DNA of 64,000 bases from Blasia pusilla. Taxonomy: Eukaryota > Marchantiophyta > Marchantiopsida > Blasiales. Location of the stretch: positions 30,318,001-30,382,000 of the forward strand of contig CM114271.1 in NCBI GenBank assembly GCA_050084515.1, written 5' to 3'. Shown one piece after another: positions 44,407-57,567 of the stretch (position 1 is its first letter; each line of letters begins with the position of its first letter). The notes beneath the pieces were generated by a model. The model was not told where the DNA came from and did no database searches. It saw only the letters and a list, made by a program, of their open reading frames with translations. Made by a program: the position numbers and the translations under genes.

Positions 44407-44805
44407 ACTAAATGCAAAACAACTCCTATAACTCTTAAGGAACTACTGTATCTAACGCCGCTCTCCTCTTGTCAACTTAGGGCCCATATCTGCCTCCCAA
44501 GTCTCCATCGTGAGTACGGTAGGACTCTTCGGCGCGGATGTCGGTGGTTGTTATGGTGCAACCCCGTCTCAGACAATAGAACTCTCATCTCCACGTGCAG
44601 TACCCAGAACCACGCTCGATGTTGTGGCTATCATCTCCTGGCGTACCTGCAAAACATCCCAAGAAGTCCAAGGGTGTCTCTCCCGATCACCCCTGGTGTG
44701 TCGATCTCCTCGGGTCTCGCCCCCAGCCACTGCCTCAACCGTCTTGGTAGGCATGGGGCTCACCAACGCAACAGCTGTGATCTATTGCATCCTCAAACGA
44801 AGCTG

Positions 44806-45043
44806 CTCAGCTACTCCTAAACTGGAAATCCATGTCAAGCACTTCAGATCTATCGCCCTGATCCAAGACATGACGTCATGATGCCTCTAATAGTGACGGT
44901 ATTGTCGTCACTCCTATGGGTAATCCCATTGCTCGCTCTCGCTCATCGGCGTTGGGCTCCACCAACCTCTGTACTTGGTCATCCCAAACCAAGCCAGGTC
45001 CGGCCTCCTTGAATGCTTAGGAAGCGGGAAAACTCACCAATGT
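44806..45043 (-). pseudogene. DNMT C-terminal remnant of element 2
   Basis: The minus-strand translation contains 'DDQVQRLVEPNADERERAMG' (motif X region) and 'DLKCLTWI', homologous to residues 480-537 of the element 1 DNMT frame. Catalytic motifs I-VIII are lost in the 5' deletion. Confidence 0.8.
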
Positions 45044-47522
45044 CGATCATATACTCAAAATGGTACTTACCTAAAATAGTAAGTTCCTCAATATGGCTCC
45101 AAATAAGCCAAAACAAAGGGGATACCTGCTCTCTCAGGTTTCTCGGGGCCTCAGTAGGTCATCCTCAACCTCTTGAGTCTGTCCTCCACTACTACTCCCG
45201 AAGGCGCTCTACTCGATCTCACCAATCTATCCTAAAAGATGTAACAGGACAGATGATGCAACCGCGGTCCACATGTGAGTTGAGAGGCATCCTGAACATG
45301 TCATACTTTACAAACCATTTGACCATGTCAATTGAGATCCCTTCACCCTTGATTTTCCACCCCATGGATGCTCCAAAATCTGGTAAGATTTGGAGACGGA
45401 GGTGCCATTAGTATGGATGCGCACATGGAACCAACACACACATACGAGATAACTCAATTGTTTTTGAATGGTTATGTATAGGGATGGTTGTAGGAAGGGT
45501 TAATTTCAATCAGCAAAGGTCAAGTATACCATGTTTTAGAATTTTACTTCGGAAAGTTCTCTACTGAACAGATTCAGAACCCTTCTAATGGAGAGTTCTA
45601 GAACTGAACTTCATTTCATGACACTAACTCTGCATCCTCAGTAACCTAAGACATTGTGGACAATGTGATGTAAGGTCTAGTTTTTTATATTAATTCGGTC
45701 CTCTGTTCTCAAGATATTGCATGTGGAAACACTGATCCTCTATGCATTGTTGGTTTGTTTCACTCCAAATAGTACCAACTGTTCACCCTCCTAGGTTTTG
45801 ATTCCTTCCATAATGGATTACCTATGGTGTAGGCAATTCTACAACGGCATACGCATGCAAACCTTGTGGAAGTTCTCAGGAGCATCAAGGCTCGTGCGGA
45901 AGCCATGATTTGCATTAGTGGACAAGATATCCTGACACGGTGGAACCCTTCTTGCTTCATTGTCGACGATTCAAAGGAAGAGCAATCAGCCATAAGGGAA
46001 GTGTTTCCACAGGTTCCTACCCACTTGTGTATTTGGAACATGCGAAAAGCCTCGCTCAGGAAGCTCCATCAACGAGTTAGATGTCCCATTACCAAGGCAG
46101 ATATGAATCGAGACCTCGGTCAAATTATGTACACTCGATATCTTGGTATGTGTATTTCTCTGGAAATCTGAAGTTTATCCTCCTTGACATGTATTTGCAA
46201 CCTACAAATGAATGTGTGGAGCTAAGTAGACGTGTAACCTGTGCAGATCCTTAGCAAGTATCCATGGACTTCCTCCACAAGTATGTTGATTCTGAGCCGC
46301 ATTTTGTGAAATACTAAACTACAAACTGGCACCCAAAATTGGCCTCATGGGCGAAGGCGTTTAGAAGTAAAGCCACATCTCACCAAGATACCAATGCTGC
46401 AATCGAAAGGTGGCATGCCACCTTGAAGACACATCTCACTTCAAGCATGCCGACCAAGGGAACAAGGAAGATTATTTGGCTAGTTGAAATTTTGACCAAT
46501 GAAGTTGAGGATTTTTGCTGGTACATGGCACTCTTGAAGTCTGAAGGGAGGGTTAGGAACAAGGCAATCTATCGTGTGATGACTATGGCCATAAAGAATG
46601 CTAAAGAAATTCCTGATGCCCATGTTACGTTTGAAAATCACAATGGCGTAAAATATGTGAAGGTCTTGAGTAAATCCAAACGAAGATTTTGACACTCAAT
46701 CTCCAACTACAACTCAAAGATTGCTGCATACACATGCTGCATGCCCAAGAGGGCACCACATGCAAACACCAAGTAAGTGTCCATCTAATTTGGTGCTTAA
46801 ATTGTAACGCACAATTCCATCAACCTCGAATCTTGTGTAGGCGTTCATGCTTTTTTGAAATCAGTTTGGGGTATGGTGACAGGTGAAGTGATTCTTGCTA
46901 TCAAGATACATCGAGGGGCAAGTTATTTAATATTTTGGGGTCAAATTTGGAAGTACATCCGGAGGCTTTCAAGGCCTTGCCAAATGCCAAGAAGGTGACC
47001 TTCAAGAAAGATCTCCACCTCAATATCCAACCTCATATGAACAAGATTACCTTATGATGAGAGAACTGGCAAAGAAGCTCAGAACAAAACAAGGCCCTTG
47101 ATATTGAAAATGTATTCCAAAAGCTCATGAAAGTCATTGAAACTTCTAGCTCGCACCAGCTTCTGATTGACCATACCGTACAACAAATGAAATCAGTATA
47201 TGAGTCCATTCTCAATTTGAAGGCAAGGAGCGATGTGAGTATCCTATCTACACCAACTATTGTTCAAACCAGCCCAAAAAGCTTTGTACCAAGCGGAGTA
47301 GCTGATAGCTCATTGAAACGAAAAGTAGATTGGGTTGAAGCCTTACACAGAAAGGGTAGACGCATACCAAACAACAACCATGAAACTACCATTGAACGAA
47401 TGCAACCCTCTTTCCAACGCAGAGAAAAGGTCAAATTCAAGGATATGCAGACAAAGGTAGATCTAGCTGCCATTGAAAGGACACTGGTTGGATTGCCTAC
47501 AAATCATAGGTCTGCAAATTAA

Positions 47523-49694
47523 AAGTGATCAACAATCCTAGTTGTTGTACTTGATCACGGCTATAGCGTTTTTTAATGGAAGTATGTACATTCTCTTGTT
47601 TTAGCACACTTGCAAATCAGAGTTCTTAACTTTTTTTCTTCACAAGATGTTGATTACCGGTGCATACTTCACCTAGACATTGGGAGTTTGTTTATCACTT
47701 CTGCATAAGAATAATAGAGGGCTGAAAGAAAGAATTATTGATGGGTGAAAGCAATAAAAGCCATCCCCGCAACTAGAATAACTAAAGCTCACACAAGGAA
47801 ACTCTCACTCTTGCAAGACATTTGACCTACTGACAGGTGCGTGATCAAAACTGTTGTGGTCTAGCAGATATATTGAAGAGCTCCATGGCAACCTGCTCTC
47901 GAAGGCTTACAAGTTGAACTCTTTGTATCTGGAGTTTAGGGTGTTTCTTCCAACGTTCCCATTAAGATGACTTCACATACTCACTTATCATTATAGAAAG
48001 AAGTTTAATTGTTATTATGTTAATGTCATTACAAATCTTGATTCTTATTACCTCTTATAGACTTTCTTGAATCTTTTCTTGTGATGACATCAAAACTGAA
48101 AAGTTCATCAATCCCTCCACTGTCCCTTAGACTTGGGTCATGGCATGAGATGTGATATACTTGCTCATATTTGGGTTTATGGTGGTAGACTAGTTTACCT
48201 ATTTGAATACACTAGCAGACATGACTTTTGGGTAGAAATGGGCCCTGACCTAAGAAATCACTCCCAAAACTAAACTACTGCAATCAAAGGTGCGGTCCAA
48301 TAAATTTTTTAATTATCCTTGCTAAACAATATGGGCCCACTCAGGTTTCCAAAAAACCCAGTCCCTAAAGTACACGAAAGTAATTGAAGTTAAGTGGTGG
48401 ACAGTAATATCTAAACACAGATTAGAATTACAATACTGGGGAAGAATAGACCCTAAAGTGAGAAGAACCGTTCCATAAGGGAACCGCCTGAGATATTTCA
48501 GGAGAGTTCTGCATTGCCTCTTGCCCTCCCTTTCTATTCAATCATCTCCCTCCAACTTCTTGGATTTTGGCTTCCTGCCTTCCCTTTCTACTCACTTAAT
48601 CACATCCAACTGCTTCATGCCAACTTCACTTGATTTTACCGATTGTCAGACTTTGAAGCCCTTGTATTACTGTGCACAATTTATTCCCCTTGTCCCCAAT
48701 TCACATGAAGCCTGGATGTTGGGAGAGGCCCTACCTTTACCTCCCCCAAAGTAGAAACCCAATTCAAAGCGCAAGTTGACTTTGCCTTGTACTTGTGCGT
48801 CAATCAGGATTTTGAAAAGAGGATCACAGGAGCATTATCACTCAGCTGCCGGAAGTGCTCTCGACATTGTCAAAGATGGTGTACTGGGTGACACTACCTA
48901 TCTTATTTCCTAAACTGTACACTCTGTAAGCGATCACAATCACAATCACCAAGGATTTAGTTCCTGCTTCCAGGAAAAAGTTCCCAATTATGAACCAACG
49001 ACACAACATAAACCTCTGGGCACAACTAGCCATGTCCATGACTGAGATTACTGCTGCTTAACTGAACCAGACATCAAGGGACTTGCAATTCCTGGAATCA
49101 GACTGCACCTTCTCAGGTAGGACTACGCCTCGTCACATGGACCTGACATGAGAGAGCATCAGGCAGAAAATTATCAAACTCCACTGATTGCATCTCGAAG
49201 AAAACCCCATCTTGAGTAAGAAATAGCAATATATGCCTAGACAGGCATGATGTGGGTTAGTGCAGCTTTGTTCCACATCATAAATATCTATGCATCTAGT
49301 ATAACACGGGGATCACATAATTCAACTCATCTAACAAAGCATGCTTTTCAGCATATGTCCTCATGGTCAAATCAGTTCAGACATCAGCCATCTCTTCCTG
49401 ATAGGATGGAAACCACACGCTCAAAGATCTGTACATGGCAAATGGCTCAACATTATTGAACTTGCTGCTAATTTTACAAATTTGGGGAGAGACCAGACTT
49501 CTCTGTCAATTCTACTGCACTCAGAAGCATTTCTACCTTGCATATTTTGAAGCAGACAGCAGGAGAAGTTGTGCTTATGCCAACCTGTGACCTGTGTGAT
49601 CACATACTACTGAGTACTTTAATCATTGACATAGCACATCATTATAACAGCTGCCTCTTTGAAGCTATGAAGGCACTACGGTATTGAATAACAT
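47523..49694. other. Intergenic DNA downstream of MTV1
   Basis: No gene recognised. Small ORFs (48521-48754 +, 48842-49039 -) lack domains. The right 500-800 bp probably include the MTV1 3' UTR. Confidence 0.4.
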
Positions 49695-52600
49695 TCATTT
49701 GCTCTTCTTGGGCCCATACACAGATGACATGTGATCCTGCATCATCAAAAGTGAAAAGGTTCATTAGCAACTTACCTTCCAAAGGATTTACTGTCCAATA
49801 TGGGCACAAGGCGTCATGTAACTTTCAGCCTCCTCAATATGCAACCAACACTTATTAGTCAGCAAAAACAAATCTCCCCAATGAAATCTTCAAAGTTGCC
49901 GCACTGAAAGACTAACCGTGATGAAGTCAAACGCCTTTGTGTCCTCCTTTGGAATCTCCACTGTAGCATACCTTGGGGTAGCGTCACTTGAGAAATCAAA
50001 ACCATCCCTAAAGTTCTGGTTGAGAACTGCACCATTAATATTGTGACCTGGCATAACCCCACCGAACATGGGCATTGTAGGTAAAGCAGCTCCAAACTGT
50101 TGCTGACCAAGCTGGCCAGGCAAGTTAAAGTTTATATTTCCATTGGCCAATGCTTGCGCCATTATCATATTGGTTGGAAAGAGTCCAGGCATATTCATGG
50201 GCATAGGCACAGGCATTAGACCAGAGGGGTGCAAATACATCATTTGTGGGGGCATACCAGTCCCAGAAAGAACTTGTCCTGCGCCTACCAAACCTGGTAA
50301 TTGAGTGTTGTAAGCATTTGAGATGTTCCCAACACTGACCGGAGTTGTTTGCTGCGTGGAATTCTTGTTGGGCATCAAGGTATGGAGTTGCTCGAGTATA
50401 TTATCGCTTCCTGAGCTTCCAGTGGAAAGATTCCCCAATAGGTTTACAAGGTTGTCTTCTGAAGCTGCATCATCGTTAGGCTTAGTCACAGACAAATCCC
50501 CAAATAGATTGTCACCTTCATCCTGTCTCATACCTTCTACTGCACCATTTCCTACTCGTCTACCGCTATCGACATCAAGGCCTGTGAACAAGTCACTTTC
50601 TGTGCCATTTCCAGGCACATTCTCTGCGCCATGGAATGACATACCCGCAAATGGGTCAGCTTCAGGGTCATTGGCAGATGCACTTGCAGATGTTTCATTT
50701 ACCCAGTGATTTTCGTCTATGAGGTCATGATGTGCAGGTTTCTCTACTTTAGAACCACTCGGTGTACCTTGCAGGTTCTCTGTGTCCGACAGTAAATCAA
50801 AGTCTTTTGTGTCCATCAAATCCGGATATGCAACAGGAGGTGGAAGCTTTGGTACTACTATGACCTTATGCGACTCTGCACTTTCCTCACTTTTACTGTC
50901 TTTCATCCCAGCTCCAATCATCTCCATCACCTGCATATGGCAAGTGATCCAGGGCCCTTTAAGTTCCTAGGTTCACACCCATACAAGATAGAAAAAATGA
51001 AATGTCTTTTCACACACACAATCAATGATTGGTCTACCATCCCCAATTTATCAAACCTTTATCTTGTGAATCGTGCTTGAAAGATACAGTAAGCAAATAA
51101 CATCCGTATTAAAATTCAAACCACGTACTTCAATCCTCTATAGGATACATGATAACTTTCTGTTACCTTTTTAGCCTTCTCTCTCAAGGACGTTTGCGGA
51201 GACTGTAGACTATCAACGATGGCACTTGCATCCTCTTCAAACATAGCCACCACAGCATCTAGAACCTTATTTTCTTCTCTGTTCTTGATTGAAGCCTCGA
51301 GGAGGCAGAGAGCTTTGAAACGCACCTGGGGGAAAATTCCATTGAATGTAAACAAGAGATGAACTTCAAAGAAAAACCCTAAGGAAATTTTGACTCAAAG
51401 CAGGACAAATATAAGGAATCTGAACTGAATATTCAATGCATTGTTCTCTCTCCCAGTTAATTGATCACAAGGCAGTAACAGATACTTTGTAACACACACA
51501 GTCTGAGTTCCTTGGGATATGAAGACCAAAGGGTGACAAAAGTAGGTGGATGATTGTAAGTGGCGCCACTAGCAGTAGCAAGCATAAAATTGAGAAACTT
51601 GAATATAAGGTGCAACCTGGCGGAAAGTTCATCTATCTGTCCACTAAATTGCCAACTGCTCCCCACCCTGATCACAGAAGTGAATCACAGACGTACTACC
51701 TGCCAAGAGTGAGCTTTCAGCTTTGATTCAAGTGAAAGCACCAGATTTCCTGCATCAAGCTTTTGAGTCGAGACTGTAAAAGTATGAAGAGTTTCACGAG
51801 TGGGCTGTAATCGCACACCACCAGGAGCTGTCAAGCTGTCAAGCAGTCTGTCCTCTGATGTATGTCCTCTTCCTTCGTTGCGACTTCCCCTGCCATTGCC
51901 ATTACCAGATTTTGAATAAGAGTCTTCACTTGGTGAGGAGCTTTGTCTGCTCTCATCAGCGTCTCTTCCATTCCAATGCTCGATCTCCCCCCTGTCAAAT
52001 GGTCTCTCTCGCTCTGTAGTCAACGACCTACGCAGTCCTTGAGCGCGGTAGCTTCCTGCATTCTTATTGCCTGCAGAACCGGACCCAGAATAATGATTAT
52101 AATTACTTATCATATCAATGCTTTGCCTGATAGATTGGCTTCCAAAACCTACGAGTCCACTCAGCACTGACTTCTTCTCCTCTTCTCTTGGCGCGTCAAA
52201 ATTGGTGCTTCCAAATCCCTGAATACGCTTTCCTACGTCCTCCAAAGTCGTAACCCTCTCTTCCGAACCAAAGATGGCAGAAACCGCCTCGTGGGCCGTG
52301 TCCCGCACAGCTCTATTCAGGGCGTCGCCTTTCAAGGGATCCGGTTGTCCTTTGTAGTGAAATAATTGACGAATAACCCCAGCTTGCCGCTGCATTTCTC
52401 GCTTGAATTCTGCCCCACCCTTCGAGGCTGCATATTTCATGAATCTCAAGGTCTGCAGAGGCAACCCAAAACAGTCACGCACTAGTGGCTACAAGTTTCT
52501 TGCGGCTCAAATCTTCGCGTCCTTCCCAGACACCGATGCACCCATCAATGCATGTCAAGACCGGACGAACTGGAAAATGTTCGGAAACGAACTCGAGTCG

Positions 52601-52935
52601 TCGCCTTCCGATCCTCCACAAGACAGGAAAACGATCCACGTATGGCAGGAGGACTGCAATTTCCAGGCATTCCATGAAGACACAGAAGAAAGCTAATATA
52701 ATCTTCTACTCGTTGGTTAGAAACCCACCTTAAACTTGACGATAGGGCTCTTGCTTTCAAGCCGCTTCAGAGTGTACTCCAGCATCTCGCGCACGATGTC
52801 CAATGGTGAGTTCCTCAAAAGAGTACAGATCTCTTCCAGGAGATAAACAGGGGATACTTTGTCTTCATCTGTGGTGATATTATCTATCAGCCGGCTTCGC
52901 CTGTATGCCTCGACTGCCCTCACGCTGGACTGCAT
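49695..52935 (-). CDS. MTV1: ENTH/VHS-type AP-4 accessory protein (MTV1/TEPSIN family)
   Basis: Five exons with GT/AG borders: 52935-52729, 52452-51700, 51325-51167, 50930-49917, 49736-49695. Together they give 724 codons, close to Arabidopsis MTV1. The start is the ATG at 52935 (MQSSVRAVEAYRRSR), matching the family N-terminus. Residues 1-130 form the ENTH-like domain ('DEDKVSPVYLLEEICTLLR', 'KSPIVKFKTLRFMKYAASK', 'LFHYKGQPDPLKGDALNRAV'). Residues about 260-375 form the VHS-like domain ('GGVRLQPTRETLHTF', 'WQVRFKALCLLEA', 'SLREKAKK'). The rest is a long disordered tail rich in Asp-Leu-Leu, Asn-Pro and Met-Pro, ending 'KAFDFITDHMSSVYGPKKSK'. The family works with AP-4 and clathrin in transport from the trans-Golgi network to the vacuole. 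There is no sign of decay. The pyrimidine-rich stretch upstream is the likely promoter. Confidence 0.93.
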
Positions 52936-54250
52936 CCTCACTGTCCTTTCTTCCACAAGATCTTAAGCTCTCACCAAAATGTCCAGGAGATCGGTGCTTT
53001 CATTTAATTTCTTTCACCTGGCAAACGAATCCGGTACTTGACCTAAAATATACAGTTTTCTATGCAGCGGGAATCAAAATTCTGGCAAAAAGCACCCAGG
53101 GGTTTTTTCAGGTCTAATCCTGCGCCGTAGCGATGAAAAAGCCAATCCTCGGAAAATTGGGCCTCCTCCCTCCACAGCCACTAACTGATCCAGCCCTCAA
53201 ATTTGGGGCATGGCGTGCTCCGTAATCGATCGGACATCCAACCAAGCGGCTGAAGAGACGATTCCCTCGTGAGAATCCAGCCACTTGATTCACACACTAA
53301 AACATCAGCTGCAAATTCTTTTCGTCACAGTGACGACAGTAGTAGCCCCATACTCCCCAGACTGTAAGATCTGCAAAACGAATTCACCACACCCTTCCCT
53401 CCTCCACCCTGTCCAGTTCTCCTCACCTCCCCTCCAAATCGTTCCAGATCATCACACTCTTCATACTCCACCAAATCAGCCAACACCCGCCCCCACGTTT
53501 TCAGCGATCGACCAGCACCTCTCTCTCTTCCCCCGATCTCCAAACCTCTCAAAACCCCAATCAGTCGTCACCAAAACCCCCGCCACCCCTTTCTACCGCT
53601 CGCAGCCTTCGTCCACCTCCTCGCCCTGGCCCTGGCCCTCGTCCCTCTTCCTTCTCCCTCTCCTCAGAATCCGGAACCTCACCCGCTCCGCCTCCTCCTC
53701 CTCCTCCTCCTCCTCCTCCTACTTCTACTTCTACTTCTACTCCTCTCCTCTCCTCTCCTCTCAAAGCAGTCTGCAGATCGGCCTCGTCTGCGAGACGCAA
53801 CGATCTCTAATTCTTCATGCAGATCGGGAGCGCTCGGTCGAGCATGACTCCTGCCATCGCCGCAGTGCCCTCTCACCTCACCTCCGCTCCGCTCCGCTCT
53901 CGCCTCTCCTGAAACACGACCGCTCCCAGAGTGTCTCACATCACAGTTGACGTCCTGTGCGCTTTCGGTTTTCTACAGTGCCCTCGTGTCTCTTTTGTCT
54001 TCGCCCCGGCCGGGTGTTCCCCTACTCTCAGGCCAGGCCAGGCCGCTCTCAGTCCCCTTCATTATTATGGCTTCCCCACATCTTCTTTCTCTCTCTCATT
54101 CATTCATTCATTCGCTCCTGTCCTTTATTTCCGGTTTTCTTGTCCTCTCTTGTCCTCGTTCACCACTCCGCCCGACGGAGTCACTCGACCCGTACTTCTG
54201 ACTTCGGCCATGAGTCAGCCAGACGTCGTCCACCCGGGGTAGGTTAGTAT
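52936..54250. other. 5' UTR/promoter region of MTV1, pyrimidine-rich
   Basis: GC- and CT-rich, as common for plant core promoters without a TATA box. ORFs here (for example 53285-53950 +, 53561-53800 -) are low-complexity artefacts of CTC/TCC and TTC runs. Confidence 0.5.
53690..53762. repeat. (TCC)n, (TTC)n and (CTCCT)n microsatellite cluster
   Basis: About ten CTC/TCC units are followed by five ACTTCT-type units and four CTCCT units. Confidence 0.9.
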
Positions 54251-56616
54251 TTTTCGGACTAGGGTTGGTTATGTAAGCGGAGTCGCGTTTTCGATGGAAG
54301 ACATTTGGCTGTTTGAATTTCCGGAAATCTTTAAAATCTTTACTAAAATTGTCACACTCGTGTTTAAAAAAAATTGTTTAGCGTCTCATTTCTTTTCCTC
54401 TTAATTTAACTCTTCTTCTCTTTAATGTTCTCCTCTTATTTAATTCCTTCTCTTCAAATGACATGTGTGGACGCCCGAGAAGAGGGGTTCTCTAATCCCA
54501 TCCTTTTTTAATAGATGGGTGGGAGAACAAGCTAAGAAGTCGGTCACATGATGGATCATCCACTTTTCTACAAATTCAACTAAGTGCAAATTATTTGTAT
54601 TTGTGTTGGTAAGTTGTTGGTTTTTTTTCATTCCAGTGTGTATCATTTTACTCCACTTCTTGGGATTTTTTTTCCCCTCTTTTGAGGTTTGTTATGATAA
54701 TGAAATGGATCAGAATGTATTGGCGGGCAATGTAGAACGAATTAACCATAAACTCTACTTCCGAAAAAAGGATTTGGGTAAGTTTTGAGCCTACATGTAA
54801 TAGCAGCTCATGTGAATCTCCCCTTGCTTGTGGTGGGCTTCTCTTGGAGAACCGGGCATTTTAAGAGGAGCTATATGATGCCAAAGGACCCTCTCTAAAC
54901 CATATTTAATATGCCCTATTGAGTGGATATCTATCTATGTAAAGCTAAATTCAATTAAAACAGTACACATCCAATTGCTCATTATGCGCCACTTGTTCAT
55001 TTCCATTCTTTAGTAGTGTTTTAAGGCACACCAAACAAAATTATTATACTAAATTTTTCTTGAGATAAATAAATAATTCTTTTGTGTAAAATATGGATTT
55101 TGCACTTAACATACCTTCCTTTTCATAATTAGACAAGATATTCATTGTGTTATGCTTTGCATCCTTCTTAACACTTGTTCTTAACTAAAGTTACAAACCT
55201 CAATCATCCTCCTAACTTCTAACCTCAAGAATTGTTTTTAAATCCACCATTTGCTTACTCCACTAATTTCTCAATTGGAGTAGTGGCTTCCCATTTCTCA
55301 AGGAGAAAAGTATGATATAGTCTTTGAATATAATCACAAGAAACAATAAAAGTCCTCCCCACTAATACTTCCAGTGCAATATAATTAATATAATATTAGA
55401 TAATGAAAATAAAATGTTCCTTTATAGAAAATCCTCCTTTCATATCCTCTACCTAAAGAGAAAAAGAAATACGAACAATTTGAGAGGGTAAATATTCAAC
55501 TTATCCCGTTTGAAACAAAGGGAGTAGGAGGATAAGCCACCAAATTGTAAGGCCATTGCACTCTAAGACAAAAGACAATATGGAAAAAGAGGATGCCAAA
55601 ATTCATTATGTACGAAACAAATGAGAATAGAAGAATCAAGTAAATCCAAGGCTATGGTTCACCAAAAATTGATAAATGAAGTTTCCCCTTTGGAATAACC
55701 TCGCTTGGTGCAAAATTGATTTTTGGAAAAGAGACATTTTTAGGGATGAAATTGTCCACTACTTAAACACACCTCAAAATAAAAACCAATCAATGGCTTG
55801 GACATGGGACTCAATTGGCAACTAATCGTCAACATCATTTTTATCCAATTACAGGATCATGTGGCTTGGCTTGTATGCTATGCCAAGGTTTTCTCAAATT
55901 TCCAAAGAGCTTAGGTATCCCAAGAAAAACTCCTTTTGCAAATCTTGTGTCTTGCACTTTGATTGCGGAGTGTGTGAGAGGAATGCAACTAGGATGAGAG
56001 AAATGCAAACTAGCCAAATACATATGAACATCCAAAAGTTCATAGAACCCATTATGACAAATTACAAGTTCATGGTCGATTGCAAGATCAAAACGTAGTT
56101 ACAATGCAAATTGATTGTTTTGAATTCCACTTCGTGGGATACACCCTTAATTGAAATTTTGAGATTGCAAGATGTAACGTAAATCCACTTGGTTTGTATT
56201 CCAACCAATAGTGTTCCCGAAACTTAATGCAATCGTTGTGAAATTTAATATCATACTCCTAAACTCCATATTGTAAAAATAAATACCCCAAATATATGAA
56301 ACCTACGCAACAAATATGGACTTTCCAAGTCATTGAAAATCAAGGAAAGAACAAGTTGGACACATGACATAACCACTTTGAATTAAAATCAAAGGATATC
56401 CATCACAATCATATTAAAGAGATAAAAGAAATCTAACTACAAACAAAATAGTTTACTTGTCTCAAAAATATTGAATGGACCCATGGAAGTAAAAGTTTTT
56501 ATATCTATATTGCTATTTGTGACAAGAACTCAACAATAAACATCTCCCTATTTTACACTTTTCCTTTGGGGTAGCCTCATGTTGTGACACTTGTTTCTTC
56601 TAATGACTTAGTTCCA
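54251..56616. other. AT-rich intergenic DNA
   Basis: Low-complexity T-rich start, then AT-rich sequence with no domain-bearing ORF and no terminal repeats that I could recognise. It ends at the TCCA preceding Ty3 element 3. Confidence 0.4.
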
Positions 56617-57259
56617 TGTCGTGCGCATACACATCGCCACACAACATACATCGCTGTCACCGAACATACACACAAACATGCACGATCCCATGCTGACTCA
56701 TGGCATCCAAACAACGAGACAAGAAGTATCAAAATATCTCCAATAAAATAAGATCCAATCTCTCTCACAACATCATAGTTCTCACATGTGTGCACTCTCA
56801 CATATCTCTCTCAATGTCAAACCAAACCCACTCTCCTAATGAGAGGCTTGGGTTACACTCACAAGCCAAGGGACCATAGCTCCACCGCCTCGTGCCAAGA
56901 GGTTCAACAAAGAGAGAATAAGCTCTCAAGCTCTCTCTCCTTGAGGTATGTCCCTCCCCTCTCCCAAGCTCTCTCCATGGTAACCTATGCTGCCATGTCA
57001 CCTCCTTGGCTCTTGACCTGATGTAGGACGTCAAGGGCCACTAACAAAAAATAGAAAGTCAATCATATACTCAAAATGGTACTTACCTAAAATAGCAAGT
57101 TTCTTAATATGGCTCCAGATGAGCCAAAACAAAGGGGAAATTTGCTCTCTCAAGTTTCCCAGGGCCTCAATAGGTCATCCTCAATCTCATGGGTCTGTCC
57201 TCCACTACTCGCGAAGGCGCTCTACTAGATCTCACCGATCTATCCTAAAAGACCTGACA
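56617..57259 (-). repeat. Terminal B-A unit of element 3 (family 2)
   Basis: 643 bp, the same length and sequence family as the solo unit at 10558-11200. Confidence 0.88.
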
Positions 57260-57261
57260 AT

Positions 57262-57388
57262 TGTCGTGCGCATACACATCGCTAAACAACATACATCGTT
57301 GTCACTGAACACACACACAAACACACATGATCCCATGGTAATTCATGGCATCCAAACAATGCACAAGAAGTACCAAAATATCTCCAAT
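57262..57388 (-). repeat. Internal A' copy of element 3
   Basis: 127 bp, separated from B by AT (57260-57261). The joint reads GACAATTGTC, a perfect 10-bp palindrome made of the two integration ends. On the other side it abuts the polypurine tract TAAGGGGGC. Confidence 0.85.
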
Positions 57389-57567
57389 TGCCCCCTTAGC
57401 TTGGGGTTAGGTCCTCTAACTCCAGATAGCCATCTATCCCTACCTACCATGACATACATCTCTTGTACGCTAAGAGCAAGAAGGTCGCGTGCTCATGTGG
57501 CCCAATCGTTAGTCGCCTTCTTGTCATCCATGTCACAGACATAAGTAAGAATATAGAACTACCTACT

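Larger units (their letters stand above)
41208..45246 (-). mobile_element. Ty3 element 2 (family 2), internally deleted, form B-internal-A'
   Basis: 4039 bp with TGTC/TGTT ends and a perfect GGAC duplication (41204-41207 and 45247-45250). On the minus strand it starts with the first ~200 bp of B (45246-45044). It then jumps into the last part of the DNMT, followed by RT, RNase H, integrase, PHD, polypurine tract and A' (41335-41208), where it ends. The rest of B, gag, protease and most of the DNMT are deleted. GTC microhomology lies at the breakpoint (45042-45044). The end after A', with no second B-A, shows that A' ending GACA is itself a legitimate outer end. Confidence 0.88.
40903..47522 (+). 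mobile_element. MULE-like transposase relic, interrupted by Ty3 element 2
   Basis: Plus-strand coding pieces on both sides of element 2. Before it: 'HTKWITDQMRDKL' and 'LKHQDILNIRN' (41070-41190). After it: 'STCELRGILNMSYF' (45260-45300), 'FIVDDSKEEQSAIREVF' and 'THLCIWNMRKA' (45955-46050), and 'TNAAIERWHATLKTHL' (46390-46440). Then comes 'GTTCKHQ' (46757-46777), the CxH half of a SWIM finger, and a basic tail to 47522. The D...D/E pattern with TN-x-I-E-x-W-H and a SWIM finger is that of MULE/FAR1-like DDE transposases. Several stops and frameshifts make it a pseudogene. Terminal inverted repeats were not found, so the outer borders are approximate. Confidence 0.7.

Noticed and set aside
52936-52956. 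Upstream extension of the MTV1 start to 52956
   Set aside because: That codon is GTG. The ATG at 52935 matches the family's N-terminus.
53285-53950. 221-codon ORF upstream of MTV1
   Set aside because: Made of Ser/Pro/Leu-rich translation of CT-rich microsatellite DNA. It is the promoter and 5' UTR region of the divergent gene.
57262-57388. A' as a mere truncated tandem LTR
   Set aside because: The same segment with the same edge at the PPT occurs in elements 1, 2 and 3. Independent truncation at one base is unlikely.
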